Shown one piece after another: positions 28,946 to 37,209 of a DNA stretch of 64,000 bases (position 1 is its first letter; each line of letters starts with the position of its first letter). A program made the position numbers and the translations under genes. The notes beneath the pieces were generated by a model. The model made no database searches, had not been told where the DNA came from, and saw nothing but the letters and a program-made list of their open reading frames with translations. The DNA comes from Vibrio maerlii (GTDB lineage: Bacteria > Pseudomonadota > Gammaproteobacteria > Enterobacterales > Vibrionaceae), in the NCBI RefSeq assembly GCF_003415655.1, contig NZ_QRHC01000003.1, positions 249,526 through 313,525 of the forward strand. The letters are read 5' to 3'.

Positions 28946-29356
28946 TTAAATTCCAACTTCGTCCGCAGTCAAATTATGATATTCAGTCGGAATCTGGTCC
29001 CATGCTGATTTAATTTCTCTTAAAATCTCAACAACATCATCAATTGGTTGAGGATCATTTTGCAAGTTTGCTGCAGAGATCTGTGCAATCACAAAATCGT
29101 AGAGTTGGTCGAGATTCTGTGCAATATCACCGCCATCATCCATAGATAGGCAACTACGTAAGCTGATTACGATATCCAACGCTTTACCCAAGCGCTCACC
29201 CTTTACAGCAATATTTCCTTGCTGCATTGCAGCTTTTCCTTGGATTAGACGTTCAATAGCGCCAGCCATTAGCATTTGAATGACTTTGTGCGGTGACGCA
29301 GAGCTTAGCTGACTGTCTACCGATACCCGCTTGTACGCTTGTAATGAACCGCGCAT
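28946..29356 (-). CDS. fliS: FliS, flagellin export chaperone
   Basis: FliS binds the C-terminus of flagellin and prevents premature polymerisation. The 136-residue helical protein has the family's N-terminal YKRVSVDSQLSSASPHKVIQMLMAGA segment, with the usual bundle arrangement. In vibrios the gene is also called flaJ. It is the last gene of the flaG-fliD-flaI-fliS run. Confidence 0.95.
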   Translation of the reverse strand: MRGSLQAYKRVSVDSQLSSASPHKVIQMLMAGAIERLIQGKAAMQQGNIAVKGERLGKALDIVISLRSCLSMDDGGDIAQNLDQLYDFVIAQISAANLQNDPQPIDDVVEILREIKSAWDQIPTEYHNLTADEVGI

Positions 29357-29366
29357 ATTAACCTCG

Positions 29367-29672
29367 TTAAATAAACTTTTTGTACTGTTGAACCGACTTA
29401 TTACCGTGGCGATAACGCCTTAGCTGTTGCCCCAACTTGGACGTCTCATCATTCATCCGTTCAATGATAAATTTTGTTCTTTTTATTGACTCATCCCACA
29501 GCTTGGATTGTGTCATCGAAGAGTCACTTTTTACTTCTTGCAGAATAATTTGCACTAACTTATCCCTCTTATCGACCATTGCGACAATTTCTTCAGTCTC
29601 AGGGGAATCTATATTTAACAATTCTATCAACTGTGAATCAAGATCACACAATTCTTGCAATTTCGTCGTCAT
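29367..29672 (-). CDS. flaI: FlaI, FliT-like small flagellar protein
   Basis: This 101-residue, highly helical and charged protein lies between fliD and fliS, where vibrios carry flaI. Position and size resemble FliT, the FliD chaperone, which suggests a chaperone role, but no defining residues can be pointed to. It starts 10 bases after the fliD stop and ends 10 bases before the fliS start, so it is clearly in the operon. Confidence 0.8.
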   Translation of the reverse strand: MTTKLQELCDLDSQLIELLNIDSPETEEIVAMVDKRDKLVQIILQEVKSDSSMTQSKLWDESIKRTKFIIERMNDETSKLGQQLRRYRHGNKSVQQYKKFI

Positions 29673-29682
29673 TTAGCGCTTC

Positions 29683-31665
29683 TTAGCCTATCGCACTCAT
29701 CAAGCCTGCAAGCTGCGATTGCATATTGCTGGTTGCATCTTGCATCGCAGTAAATTTGGCGTGTGTTCTTTGCTCTAAACTTTGCATACGGCGATCTAGT
29801 GAGTCTTGGTCATCATTCAGGCGATAGTTACGTTCAACCATTCCCTGCTCACGGGTTCGAATTGTACCCGTCATACCCGTTAATGAGTGAATAGCATCCT
29901 CGACCTTCTTTGCAAAGCCGTCATTCCCCCCAAAAAACTCACCTAGCTTGTTAAAGTTATTGTTGATCTGCTTGTTAAGCATCTCATAATTGATCTCTAA
30001 ATTACCTTGACGTGTGGTGGTAATACCAAACTCAGTGAGGCTTTTAATGTCTTCTGGTGCTTTTTCAATAGACGTTGAGAACACGCTTTTTAAACGAGAT
30101 TCAGCATTGCGAACAATACTATCACCAGCAAGAGGCCCCATTTGGCCAGTCACGGGGTCTACCGCTGACAGATCTTTGGTGGTTTGATAAAACTGGTTGT
30201 AGGCCGCCACAAACTGTTCAATGTCGTTTTGTACACGTTGCCTATCATACTCGATACCAATCTCTGCTGGTTTCTCTCCTGGCTTGCTTAAATTCTTAAC
30301 CGTGAGATCAACACCGTCGATAGCGTTTTCAATGACATTGTTATCACTCGAAAGTTGAGCAACACCATCAAGCATCACCATTGAATCCTGTGCAGCTTGA
30401 ACTTCTGTCATACCGTTATAGGCATCAAACGATGACTGTGCAGCAACCAGTGCTTTCTGTGCGACTTCCAGCTGTTCTAATCGTTCTTGTTCTTCTTTTG
30501 GTAGCTTGGCACGTTCAATTGCTTTGGCTTCTTCTTCTGTCATATCACCATTTGCAACCGCTGATGCTATAGCAGCTTGCTCTGCGGCTAGCTCTGAGTC
30601 TAGCGCAGCTTGTGCTTCTTTTGGTGTGACATAAGAGTCGGTCAAGGTCCCTGATGCAGTATTGCTCCAACCCGGAACATCAGGCGCTTTCTTTAAAGCC
30701 TTCTGATCAAGCTCAGGTTCAGGAAACTGATAAGAATCAAGCAAGGTACCAGATGCTGTTTCAGACCAACCAGGAATGGTGTCTTCTGGCTTGCCAGTTG
30801 CGGCAGCTACGGCGGCTCTCATTTCATCAGCAGAAATAACGCCATCGCCATTAAGATCTTCAGCCATGTTGGCTTCAGCGGCATTGGGATCGGCACTGAA
30901 CGGCTGATCCAGGCTCTCTTCATCACTTGCGTCTTCAGACAAGGCGGCAACATCTTGCCCTTCTTCATCCTCAGATACCGACTCCGGAGCAATCAACGCC
31001 TGAGCATTAGCTCGTGCTTTTTCTAGCGCTTCAATACGATCTTCGAGAGTTTTGTATTCGAACTGTTTGAGAGGATTGCCAATCTCTGCATCAACAGAGA
31101 TCTGAATATTATGCTCAGCACCAGAGTAATCTGACGCTAAGATCATCCTTGGGCCTTCAACATCGTTGATCACCGATGCTCGAACACCAGGGTTATCTTT
31201 GGCTGAGTTGATTTCGCGCACAACATCGACCAGTCGCGCGTTTTTCTTTACATCAATAGAGAAGCTGTCATCACCGAGCGAAATTTGCAGCTTACCCTGG
31301 TCAAATTTTACGTCTTTTGGAAGTACATCCGACGCAATTTTATGACTTTGAGCAAGCTGCAACACATCGACTGCATATTTGCCGGCGATCGCTTCTGTTG
31401 TGGCTGTCGCTGAGATAACACTCTCGTCAGTTGAATCAACTGTACGCGCTGCAAAGGCTTTTTCCTGACGGAATTCAGCCATTAACATCTTCATGCTATC
31501 TAACGACTCTCTGAGCCGCCCATAAGCACTGATACTGGTATCAATTTGAGTGCGCTCATTATCAATACGTTGCTGTTTAGGTAAACGCTCCGCATTGACA
31601 ATTTTACTCACCATGGAATTGATATCCATTCCAGCACCCATGCCCATTGGGTTTATGCTCATCAA
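29683..31665 (-). CDS. fliD: FliD, filament cap protein with an acidic insert and EF-hand-like loop
   Basis: FliD caps the filament and folds incoming flagellin. The 660-residue protein has conserved N- and C-terminal FliD domains (start MGMGAGMDINSMVSKIV; C-terminal coiled-coil ending NMQSQLAGLMSAIG). Between about residues 225 and 425 is a long acidic, Ala/Glu-rich insert. It contains a canonical EF-hand loop (DLNGDGVISADE, residues 270-281) and two copies of a PGWS(E/N)TASGTL motif (about 298 and 331). This makes it longer than the roughly 470-residue enterobacterial FliD. It follows flaG by 16 bases. It is also called flaH in vibrios. Confidence 0.95.
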   Translation of the reverse strand: MMSINPMGMGAGMDINSMVSKIVNAERLPKQQRIDNERTQIDTSISAYGRLRESLDSMKMLMAEFRQEKAFAARTVDSTDESVISATATTEAIAGKYAVDVLQLAQSHKIASDVLPKDVKFDQGKLQISLGDDSFSIDVKKNARLVDVVREINSAKDNPGVRASVINDVEGPRMILASDYSGAEHNIQISVDAEIGNPLKQFEYKTLEDRIEALEKARANAQALIAPESVSEDEEGQDVAALSEDASDEESLDQPFSADPNAAEANMAEDLNGDGVISADEMRAAVAAATGKPEDTIPGWSETASGTLLDSYQFPEPELDQKALKKAPDVPGWSNTASGTLTDSYVTPKEAQAALDSELAAEQAAIASAVANGDMTEEEAKAIERAKLPKEEQERLEQLEVAQKALVAAQSSFDAYNGMTEVQAAQDSMVMLDGVAQLSSDNNVIENAIDGVDLTVKNLSKPGEKPAEIGIEYDRQRVQNDIEQFVAAYNQFYQTTKDLSAVDPVTGQMGPLAGDSIVRNAESRLKSVFSTSIEKAPEDIKSLTEFGITTTRQGNLEINYEMLNKQINNNFNKLGEFFGGNDGFAKKVEDAIHSLTGMTGTIRTREQGMVERNYRLNDDQDSLDRRMQSLEQRTHAKFTAMQDATSNMQSQLAGLMSAIG

Positions 31666-31681
31666 ATCACCTCAGAAAAAA

Positions 31682-32092
31682 CTAAACCTTATCGATCAGT
31701 AGGCTTGAGCCACCATTCGCTAAGTTGCGATAAACTTCTAACATCGCCGCATCAGGAAACTGTCTTATGACTTCACCGCTGCTTACCTCATAAATGGTAA
31801 CCACGTTCTTTCCTGATTCTTCATCGACACGAAATGACAATCCTTTGTTGAGTGAAGAAATAAACTCGTTCATCTCTTCAACCATCTGTTCCCTCTGTTG
31901 TTGATTCAATTCTTGTTGCATCTCTGCAATCTGCTTCGAAGTGTCAACTTTGGAAATTTCTTTAGGTTGTCCTTGCGCCGAACTCGGTTTGTTCGTTGTT
32001 ATCTCGCTATTCTTGGTTTCTTCTTTTGCAATTTGTGTGCCACTAAGCGAACCATAAGGCTGGATGTTCGATGTGCTTGAAGATAGTTCCAT
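31682..32092 (-). CDS. flaG: FlaG, flagellar filament-associated protein
   Basis: FlaG family proteins affect filament length; their biochemical role is unclear. The 136-residue protein has a variable, Ser/Thr/Gln-rich N-terminal half and a conserved C-terminal domain (FISSLNKGLSFRVDEESGKN ... VIRQFP near residues 85-120). It lies between the flagellin and fliD, the standard vibrio position. Confidence 0.93.
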   Translation of the reverse strand: MELSSSTSNIQPYGSLSGTQIAKEETKNSEITTNKPSSAQGQPKEISKVDTSKQIAEMQQELNQQQREQMVEEMNEFISSLNKGLSFRVDEESGKNVVTIYEVSSGEVIRQFPDAAMLEVYRNLANGGSSLLIDKV

Positions 32093-32158
32093 AACACTCT
32101 CCCTTCCACCCCGCAGGGGGCGGTATCAATTTACCGCCGGTCCATTAAAAAGCTTGGA

Positions 32159-33292
32159 TTAGCCAAGTAGGCTAAGCGCTGCAGATGGCGTTTGTTTCGC
32201 TTGTGCAAGAATAGAAGTACTTGCTTGTTGTAGAATTTGTGATTTCGTCATCTGAGTTGTTTCACGAGCAAAGTCAGTATCTTTGATTCGGCTCTTAGAT
32301 GCGTTCACGTTTTCATTGATGTTTTCAAGGTTGTTGATTGCGTGATCAAAACGATTTTGGAAAGCACCTAGAGAAGCTCGTTGGCTATCTACGTTTTTCA
32401 GTGCACCATCAATGATAGCAACCGCTTCTTGAGAACCTGCAACAGATGTTACGTCGATATCAGCAACCGTTACATCTTTTTCAGCACCAAAACCGATGTC
32501 TGTTGCTAGACCACCACTGAATGTAACACTACCATCAACCTTTTGAGATGATGCGTACATTTGCAGTTTACCATCTTCACCAACAGACGCTTTTACATCT
32601 TCATTTTGACCGTTGATGTAAGTTGCAACCTGCTCTAGGTCATCACCTTCTTTTACGTTGATAGTGATGTTTTGTGCATCACCGTGTACGTCAGTGTAAG
32701 CCATTGTTAGGTCTAGAGAACCTGATTGTGCAGTCCAATCCGCTGCTTTGCCCGCTGTTGCTTGGTAGCTCTTACCACCCATATCAACCGTGTCAGAGCG
32801 CATGTTGCCGATAGAAAGTTGAACACCTTCACCAGAGTCCGCACCGATTTGGAAAGATTGGCTGCCGTAAGTACCGTTTAGTAGTTTGTTACCACCAAAA
32901 GAGGTTGTTTCAGCGATACGGTTAAGTTCGTCGTTTAGAGCCGTCACTTCTTCTTGAATAGCAATACGTTCTGCACGAGAGTTAGAGCCGTTAGAAGACT
33001 GAAGCGCTAGGTCACGCATACGCTGTAGGATGTTAGTAGACTCATCCATTGCGCCTTCAGCTGTTTGTGCGATCGAAATACCATCGTTGGCATTCTTAAC
33101 CGCCATGTCTAGACCGCGGCTTTGAGCCGTTAAGCGGTTAGAGATTTGCAGACCTGCTGCGTCATCTTTTGCACTATTGATTTTGTAGCCTGAAGATAGG
33201 CGTTCCATTGATTTTTGAACGTCACCTGCAGATTGATTTAGGTAACGCTGAGCCGTCATTGCAGACACGTTAGTGTTTACATTAATTGCCAT
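32159..33292 (-). CDS. Flagellin
   Basis: This 377-residue flagellin has the conserved D0/D1 N-terminus ([36 protein letters not shown]) and C-terminus ([18 protein letters not shown] ... ALSLLG), with a shorter variable middle, as in vibrio polar flagellins. Vibrios usually carry several flagellin paralogues (flaA-flaF); only one is present here, next to flaG, so a letter cannot be assigned safely. It corresponds by position to V. cholerae flaB and to flaA/flaB of other vibrios. A sigma-28-type promoter and a leader of about 125 bases precede it, and a good ribosome site (AAAGGAG) lies before the ATG. Confidence 0.96.
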   Translation of the reverse strand: MAINVNTNVSAMTAQRYLNQSAGDVQKSMERLSSGYKINSAKDDAAGLQISNRLTAQSRGLDMAVKNANDGISIAQTAEGAMDESTNILQRMRDLALQSSNGSNSRAERIAIQEEVTALNDELNRIAETTSFGGNKLLNGTYGSQSFQIGADSGEGVQLSIGNMRSDTVDMGGKSYQATAGKAADWTAQSGSLDLTMAYTDVHGDAQNITINVKEGDDLEQVATYINGQNEDVKASVGEDGKLQMYASSQKVDGSVTFSGGLATDIGFGAEKDVTVADIDVTSVAGSQEAVAIIDGALKNVDSQRASLGAFQNRFDHAINNLENINENVNASKSRIKDTDFARETTQMTKSQILQQASTSILAQAKQTPSAALSLLG

Positions 33293-33420
33293 ATTGATCT
33301 CCTTTGGCGTAGGTCACCATCCACGCGCTGGCTCTCACCCCAGTTTGTAGACAGGTCATATTTAAAGGTGTGCCGCCGTGTCTCTCACCTCACATTGGCA
33401 CACTAATTTCATTTCTCTCG
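33293..33420 (-). promoter_or_regulatory. Structured 5' leader of the flagellin mRNA
   Basis: The leader of about 128 bases has a 7-bp stem (GTGTGCC / GGCACAC; plus-strand positions 33368-33374 and 33397-33403), two GGTGAGAG copies about 50 bases apart, and a GCGTGG/CCTACGC pairing just before the ribosome-binding site. A role in translation or mRNA stability is inference. Confidence 0.45.
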
Positions 33421-33426
33421 TTCCCT

Positions 33427-33453
33427 TTAACGGCTTCCTATATAGAAGCTTTA
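33427..33453 (-). promoter_or_regulatory. Sigma-28 (FliA) promoter of the flagellin gene
   Basis: On the minus strand TAAA is followed by exactly 15 bases and then GCCGTTAA, one mismatch from the FliA consensus TAAA-N15-GCCGATAA. Predicted transcription start is near 33420. Confidence 0.88.
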
Positions 33454-33530
33454 GAAAAAAATTAAGAAAAATCGCTATTTAGATTCAGCAATATGGTTTG
33501 TGTGATCATCACCCCAAATCTCAGGCAATA

Positions 33531-33558
33531 AAAAACCCAGCTCGAAAGCTGGGTTTTT
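33531..33558 (-). terminator. Terminator after cheR
   Basis: A CCCAGCT/AGCTGGG stem lies in a context of A and T runs on both sides (AAAAACCCAG ... CTGGGTTTTT), so it can work in both directions. It ends cheV-cheR 16 bases after the cheR stop. Confidence 0.88.
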
Positions 33559-33574
33559 AGAATGTTCGAATTGG

Positions 33575-34402
33575 CTATTTAAGCTTATAAATAATCCCTG
33601 GGTTACAACGCACCATCTCAAAACGATCGGTCAGGCCTGTTAATGATTCCGACGCACCCAACAACAAGTAGCCACCAGGGTTAAGGCTATTCGCCATTTG
33701 ATTTAGTACTTTCGACTTCATCTCTGGAGAAAAGTATATCAGTACGTTTCGGCAGAAAATAATGTCGAATTTACCCAGAAGCGTATAGTTGTCCATTAAA
33801 TTTTGCGGGCGGAAAGAAACCATGCGCTTAACGTTATCTTTGATCTTCATTTTGCCGTCACCAGCATCTTCAAAGAACGTTCTCTTACGCTCTGGAGACA
33901 AACCACGACCTAACGCTAGGTTGTCGTATACACCCGCACGGCATTGCTCCAGCATGCTCGCTGAAATATCTGTTGCGGTAATCGAAACACTACTCAGCAT
34001 GCCAGGCTTGCGAGCTTGAGTTTCCAGTACCGTCATCGCCATTGAGTATGGCTCTTGGCCAGATGAGCTCGCTGCCGACCAAATTTTGATCGGGCGCTTA
34101 TTTGCCGCAATCTCTGGCAACAGCTTGTCAGCCAGTACCGTAAATGGGTAGTTATCACGGAACCACAGAGTTTCGTTGGTTGTCATCGCATCAACTGCAG
34201 CAAGGCGCAGCTCGCGGTTTCTTCCTGAAATGACATCCTTAAGCAGATCAGACAGTGAACCAAGCTTGAACTTGGTCACTAATGGGCTCAATCGACTACG
34301 AACTAGGTATTGCTTACTATCACCTAGCACGATGCCACATTGAGACTCCAAAAACCGAGTAAAATCGCGATACTCTTGATCACTTATGGTTATAGCTGTC
34401 AT
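33575..34402 (-). CDS. cheR: CheR, chemoreceptor methyltransferase
   Basis: CheR adds methyl groups from SAM to receptor glutamates. The 275-residue protein has the N-terminal helical domain (QEYRDFTRFLESQCGIVLGDSKQYLV) and a Rossmann SAM domain (IWSAASSSGQEPYSMAM, DIIFCRNVLIYF, GGYLLLGASESL). It lies 20 bases after cheV. In vibrios the next genes downstream are normally flgB onward; here a terminator and the flagellin follow. Confidence 0.96.
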   Translation of the reverse strand: MTAITISDQEYRDFTRFLESQCGIVLGDSKQYLVRSRLSPLVTKFKLGSLSDLLKDVISGRNRELRLAAVDAMTTNETLWFRDNYPFTVLADKLLPEIAANKRPIKIWSAASSSGQEPYSMAMTVLETQARKPGMLSSVSITATDISASMLEQCRAGVYDNLALGRGLSPERKRTFFEDAGDGKMKIKDNVKRMVSFRPQNLMDNYTLLGKFDIIFCRNVLIYFSPEMKSKVLNQMANSLNPGGYLLLGASESLTGLTDRFEMVRCNPGIIYKLK

Positions 34403-34422
34403 TCTTTTCTCTTTGTAAATAA

Positions 34423-35355
34423 TTATTTAGTTACTGCGGCTTTAACTGCTGTGCCTAACTCATCAGGGTTAAACTTCGCAATAAACTCATTCGCGCCAAC
34501 GCGTTCAACCATCGCCTGGTTAAACACCCCACTTAACGAGGTGTGCAAGATGACGTGTAAATCTTTTAAATCTGGATGACGACGGATTTCTGCCGTCAGT
34601 GTATAACCATCCATTTCTGGCATTTCGATATCCGAAATCACCAAAGAAATCTGATCGTAGATGCTGCCTTGAGCTGCCATTTCAGCAAGCTTGTAGTACG
34701 CTTCTTTACCATCTTTCACCGCAATCGCTTCAAAGCCGATCGATTCAATTGCTCGCTGCACCTGTTTGCGTGCCACGGTTGAGTCATCAGCAATTAGAAT
34801 TCGACGAACGATCTCTTTTTGAGATTCTTGTTCTACTTGAGCGATTTCTTCTGCGATACCACTGTCCATAGTTTCATCAGCAGGAGAGATTTCCATCAAG
34901 ATTTTTTCTACATCCAGAATCTCAACTAACTCGTTATCGATATTAGTGACCGCAGTTAGGTAGTTTGACTTACCTGCGCCATCTGGCGGTGGAAGAATGG
35001 ATTCCCAGTGCATGTTGATAATACGTTCAACTGAGCTTACTAAGAAGCCTTGAATAGTGCGGTTGAATTCTGAAATAACCACGAAACAGTTATCGATATC
35101 CGTCGTTGGACGACCGCCAATTGCTAAGCTTAAGTCGATAACTGAAATAGTTTGTCCACGAATATGCGCAATACCCTTAACCAAAGGATTAAGATTTGGC
35201 ATAGACGTCAGTTTTGGACACTGAAGAACTTCTTTAACCTTAAATACGTTAATACCGTAACGCTGACGACCCATTAAACGGAATGTCAATAGTTCCAATC
35301 GGTTCTGACCAACAAGCTGCGTTCGTTGGTTTACCGAGTCCAAAATTCCCGTCAT
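34423..35355 (-). CDS. cheV: CheV, CheW-receiver coupling protein
   Basis: CheV couples receptors to CheA and helps adaptation through phosphorylation of its receiver domain. The 310-residue protein has an N-terminal CheW-like domain (about 15-165) and a C-terminal receiver (RILIADDSTVARKQ, acceptor aspartate in LVISDIEMPEMDG). Its promoter must lie in the region of about 136 bases shared with the divergent flgA; no -24/-12 or sigma-28 element is seen there. Confidence 0.95.
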   Translation of the reverse strand: MTGILDSVNQRTQLVGQNRLELLTFRLMGRQRYGINVFKVKEVLQCPKLTSMPNLNPLVKGIAHIRGQTISVIDLSLAIGGRPTTDIDNCFVVISEFNRTIQGFLVSSVERIINMHWESILPPPDGAGKSNYLTAVTNIDNELVEILDVEKILMEISPADETMDSGIAEEIAQVEQESQKEIVRRILIADDSTVARKQVQRAIESIGFEAIAVKDGKEAYYKLAEMAAQGSIYDQISLVISDIEMPEMDGYTLTAEIRRHPDLKDLHVILHTSLSGVFNQAMVERVGANEFIAKFNPDELGTAVKAAVTK

Positions 35356-35491
35356 ACGCTATTCTCCATATCAAACTTCTTAGCGAAAAGTGGTAGTCTA
35401 CAAGTATCAACGCAAACATTGTAACAGAATGATGTATTATATTCTCAAACTGATGCATATTTCCATATCTAACTGCAGAGCTTTATAAAAA

Positions 35492-36184
35492 ATGTTTAGT
35501 AAGTCTATCGGCATTTTCGGATTTCTCTTTAGCATAATGATCAGTGTGAGCAGCGTCGCTGCAACACCCGAACAGCTGAAGCAAATAAAAGTGTCCGCAG
35601 AGCAATATGTTACCGATAATTTTGCTCCGCCAGCGGGTGGAAAAATATCGGCATTAGCGGCGAATATTGATAGTCGAATTCATGCCACCGACTGCCCTTC
35701 TCCGCTCATTACTAGCTCCAATTCTACTAACGTTACATCCAACATTACGGTGCTCGTTCGCTGTGAAGAAGACAACTGGCGGGTTTATGTGCCGGTCAGA
35801 GTAAATCGTTCTCAACCCCTCATTATTACTAATCGAGCACTCGCTCGAGGAGAAGTGATTGCGGAGAGTGACCTTTCGATGAAGTTTGTCGACCTCAACG
35901 CCTTTCGACGTTTCGGTTTTTCCTCTAAAACGCTCATCGCTGGAGCAAAAGTAAAGCGCAATATAAAGATGGGGGATGTGGTTGAACAGCGTGATATATG
36001 TGTTGTTTGTCGCAATGAGTCAGTCATGATCAAAGCTGTTAAGGGGGAAATGAGCATCATCACTAATGGAACAGCACTATCCGACGCGTCATTGGGTGAG
36101 CAAGTAAGAGTGAAAAACGACAAAAGTCAGCGTATAATTGAGGGACGAGTCTCCGCTATTGGAGAAGTGACGGTGAACTTTTAG
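35492..36184 (+). CDS. flgA: FlgA, P-ring assembly chaperone
   Basis: FlgA is a periplasmic chaperone for P-ring assembly by FlgI. The 230-residue protein begins with a signal peptide (about residues 1-23, ending SVAA) and has a C-terminal SAF-type domain (PLIITNRALARGEVIAESDL ... VEQRDICVV). It is transcribed divergently from cheV. Its client gene flgI is not in this window. Confidence 0.93.
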   Translation: MFSKSIGIFGFLFSIMISVSSVAATPEQLKQIKVSAEQYVTDNFAPPAGGKISALAANIDSRIHATDCPSPLITSSNSTNVTSNITVLVRCEEDNWRVYVPVRVNRSQPLIITNRALARGEVIAESDLSMKFVDLNAFRRFGFSSKTLIAGAKVKRNIKMGDVVEQRDICVVCRNESVMIKAVKGEMSIITNGTALSDASLGEQVRVKNDKSQRIIEGRVSAIGEVTVNF

Positions 36185-36244
36185 GCCTAAGTGTCAATCA
36201 AACTGAAGAACGACGTTTTTTTGCCATTTTTTACTAAATATCGT

Positions 36245-36271
36245 TAAAGTATTCCAAAGCTTAGTCGATAA
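36245..36271 (+). promoter_or_regulatory. Sigma-28 (FliA) promoter of flgM
   Basis: TAAA, exactly 15 bases, then GTCGATAA, one mismatch from the FliA consensus. It lies 47 bases before flgM, giving late expression of the anti-sigma factor. Confidence 0.88.
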
Positions 36272-36318
36272 CCGGATTACAACGTCTCGTTTTTATTGCA
36301 TTCAAAAGGCATTCAATT

Positions 36319-36633
36319 ATGACTGGCATCGATAATATTCGTTCAGGACAAACACTGACTACCAACCGTAGTGCTGTTCGTTCAGACTCTAACTCTGCGT
36401 CTAATCGCTCAGAGTCATCAAGCCATGCAAAAGCACCTCAAGATGCGGTATCACTCAGCCAACAAGGTAAGGCTATTGGTCAAATGCATACTGATCTTGC
36501 TGCTCAACCAAGCTTCGACAGCGCAAAAGTAGCTGCAATTAAGGAAGCGATTGCCAATGGTTCGTACACTGTTGACCCAGAGAAACTGGCTGACAACATG
36601 ATTAAGTACGAGAATGAGTTCTCGAACTTCTAA
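36319..36633 (+). CDS. flgM: FlgM, anti-sigma-28 factor
   Basis: FlgM binds FliA and is exported when the hook is complete. The 104-residue protein has a Ser/Thr/Asn-rich, disordered N-terminus and the conserved C-terminal FliA-binding region (VAAIKEAIANGSYTVDPEKLADNMI). A sigma-28-type promoter precedes it and flgN follows after 34 bases, the usual pair. In a cell lacking the hook-basal body genes FlgM could not be exported and FliA would stay inhibited. Confidence 0.95.
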   Translation: MTGIDNIRSGQTLTTNRSAVRSDSNSASNRSESSSHAKAPQDAVSLSQQGKAIGQMHTDLAAQPSFDSAKVAAIKEAIANGSYTVDPEKLADNMIKYENEFSNF

Positions 36634-36667
36634 GTGATAATCGCACTTAAACGCAAACACAGATTCT

Positions 36668-37093
36668 ATGGCAGCATTAAAAGACCTTGTAGATTTTCAA
36701 CTTTCTAACGCATTATCGTTATCGCAACTTCTAGTCGAAGAAAAGGTAGCGATAACTCAGCGCGTCTCTGCAGACATTGAGTCTGCGGCCAAAAAGAAAC
36801 TCGAACTGATAACTCTGCTGCGTCAAACCGACGAAAGAATTGCTAAACACGATGGTGTGTCTCAACTGACTGAAGATCCAGAACTTAAGGATAAAGTCAT
36901 CCAAATACAATCCGTTATCCATGACTGTCAGCAAGCTAACACTGTTAATGGTGAGGCTCTCCAAAGGGCACAACTGAGCTACAACAAGCTCAACAATTTG
37001 ATGCAGCAAAGCCACGGTAAAATAGGTATGACCTACAACGCTGGCGGTCAAACTCATACGATTTCAACATTAGGCACAACTGTCAAAGCATGA
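36668..37093 (+). CDS. flgN: FlgN, export chaperone for hook-filament junction proteins
   Basis: FlgN is a small, helical chaperone for FlgK and FlgL. The 141-residue protein is rich in Gln, Lys and Glu with heptad-like helices and lies directly after flgM, the standard position. A terminator follows at 37147-37175, with no flgP/flgO beyond it. Its clients flgK and flgL are not in this window. Confidence 0.9.
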   Translation: MAALKDLVDFQLSNALSLSQLLVEEKVAITQRVSADIESAAKKKLELITLLRQTDERIAKHDGVSQLTEDPELKDKVIQIQSVIHDCQQANTVNGEALQRAQLSYNKLNNLMQQSHGKIGMTYNAGGQTHTISTLGTTVKA

Positions 37094-37146
37094 TGCTTGA
37101 TTGATAAAAATTAAGAGAATAGCTAGCTTAACCAGTAAAGAAGCAT

Positions 37147-37175
37147 AAAAAAACGGAACCTCAGGTTCCGTTTTC
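37147..37175. terminator. Bidirectional terminator between flgN and the DUF2066 gene
   Basis: Stem CGGAACC/GGTTCCG (37154-37170) is flanked by A and T runs, serving flgMN on the plus strand and possibly the converging gene on the minus strand. Confidence 0.88.
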
Positions 37176-37209
37176 TGTTTCTAATAACTACCGATTTTAC
37201 GGCAAGTAT

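Noticed and set aside
32119..32138. GGCGGTA/TACCGCC hairpin between the flagellin and flaG as a terminator
   Set aside because: There is no T run on the minus strand and flaG follows closely, so at most it tunes readthrough or mRNA ends.
35356..35491. Sigma-54 or sigma-28 promoter for cheV or flgA
   Set aside because: No element with the needed spacing was found on either strand; an AT-rich sigma-70-like stretch is possible but not convincing.
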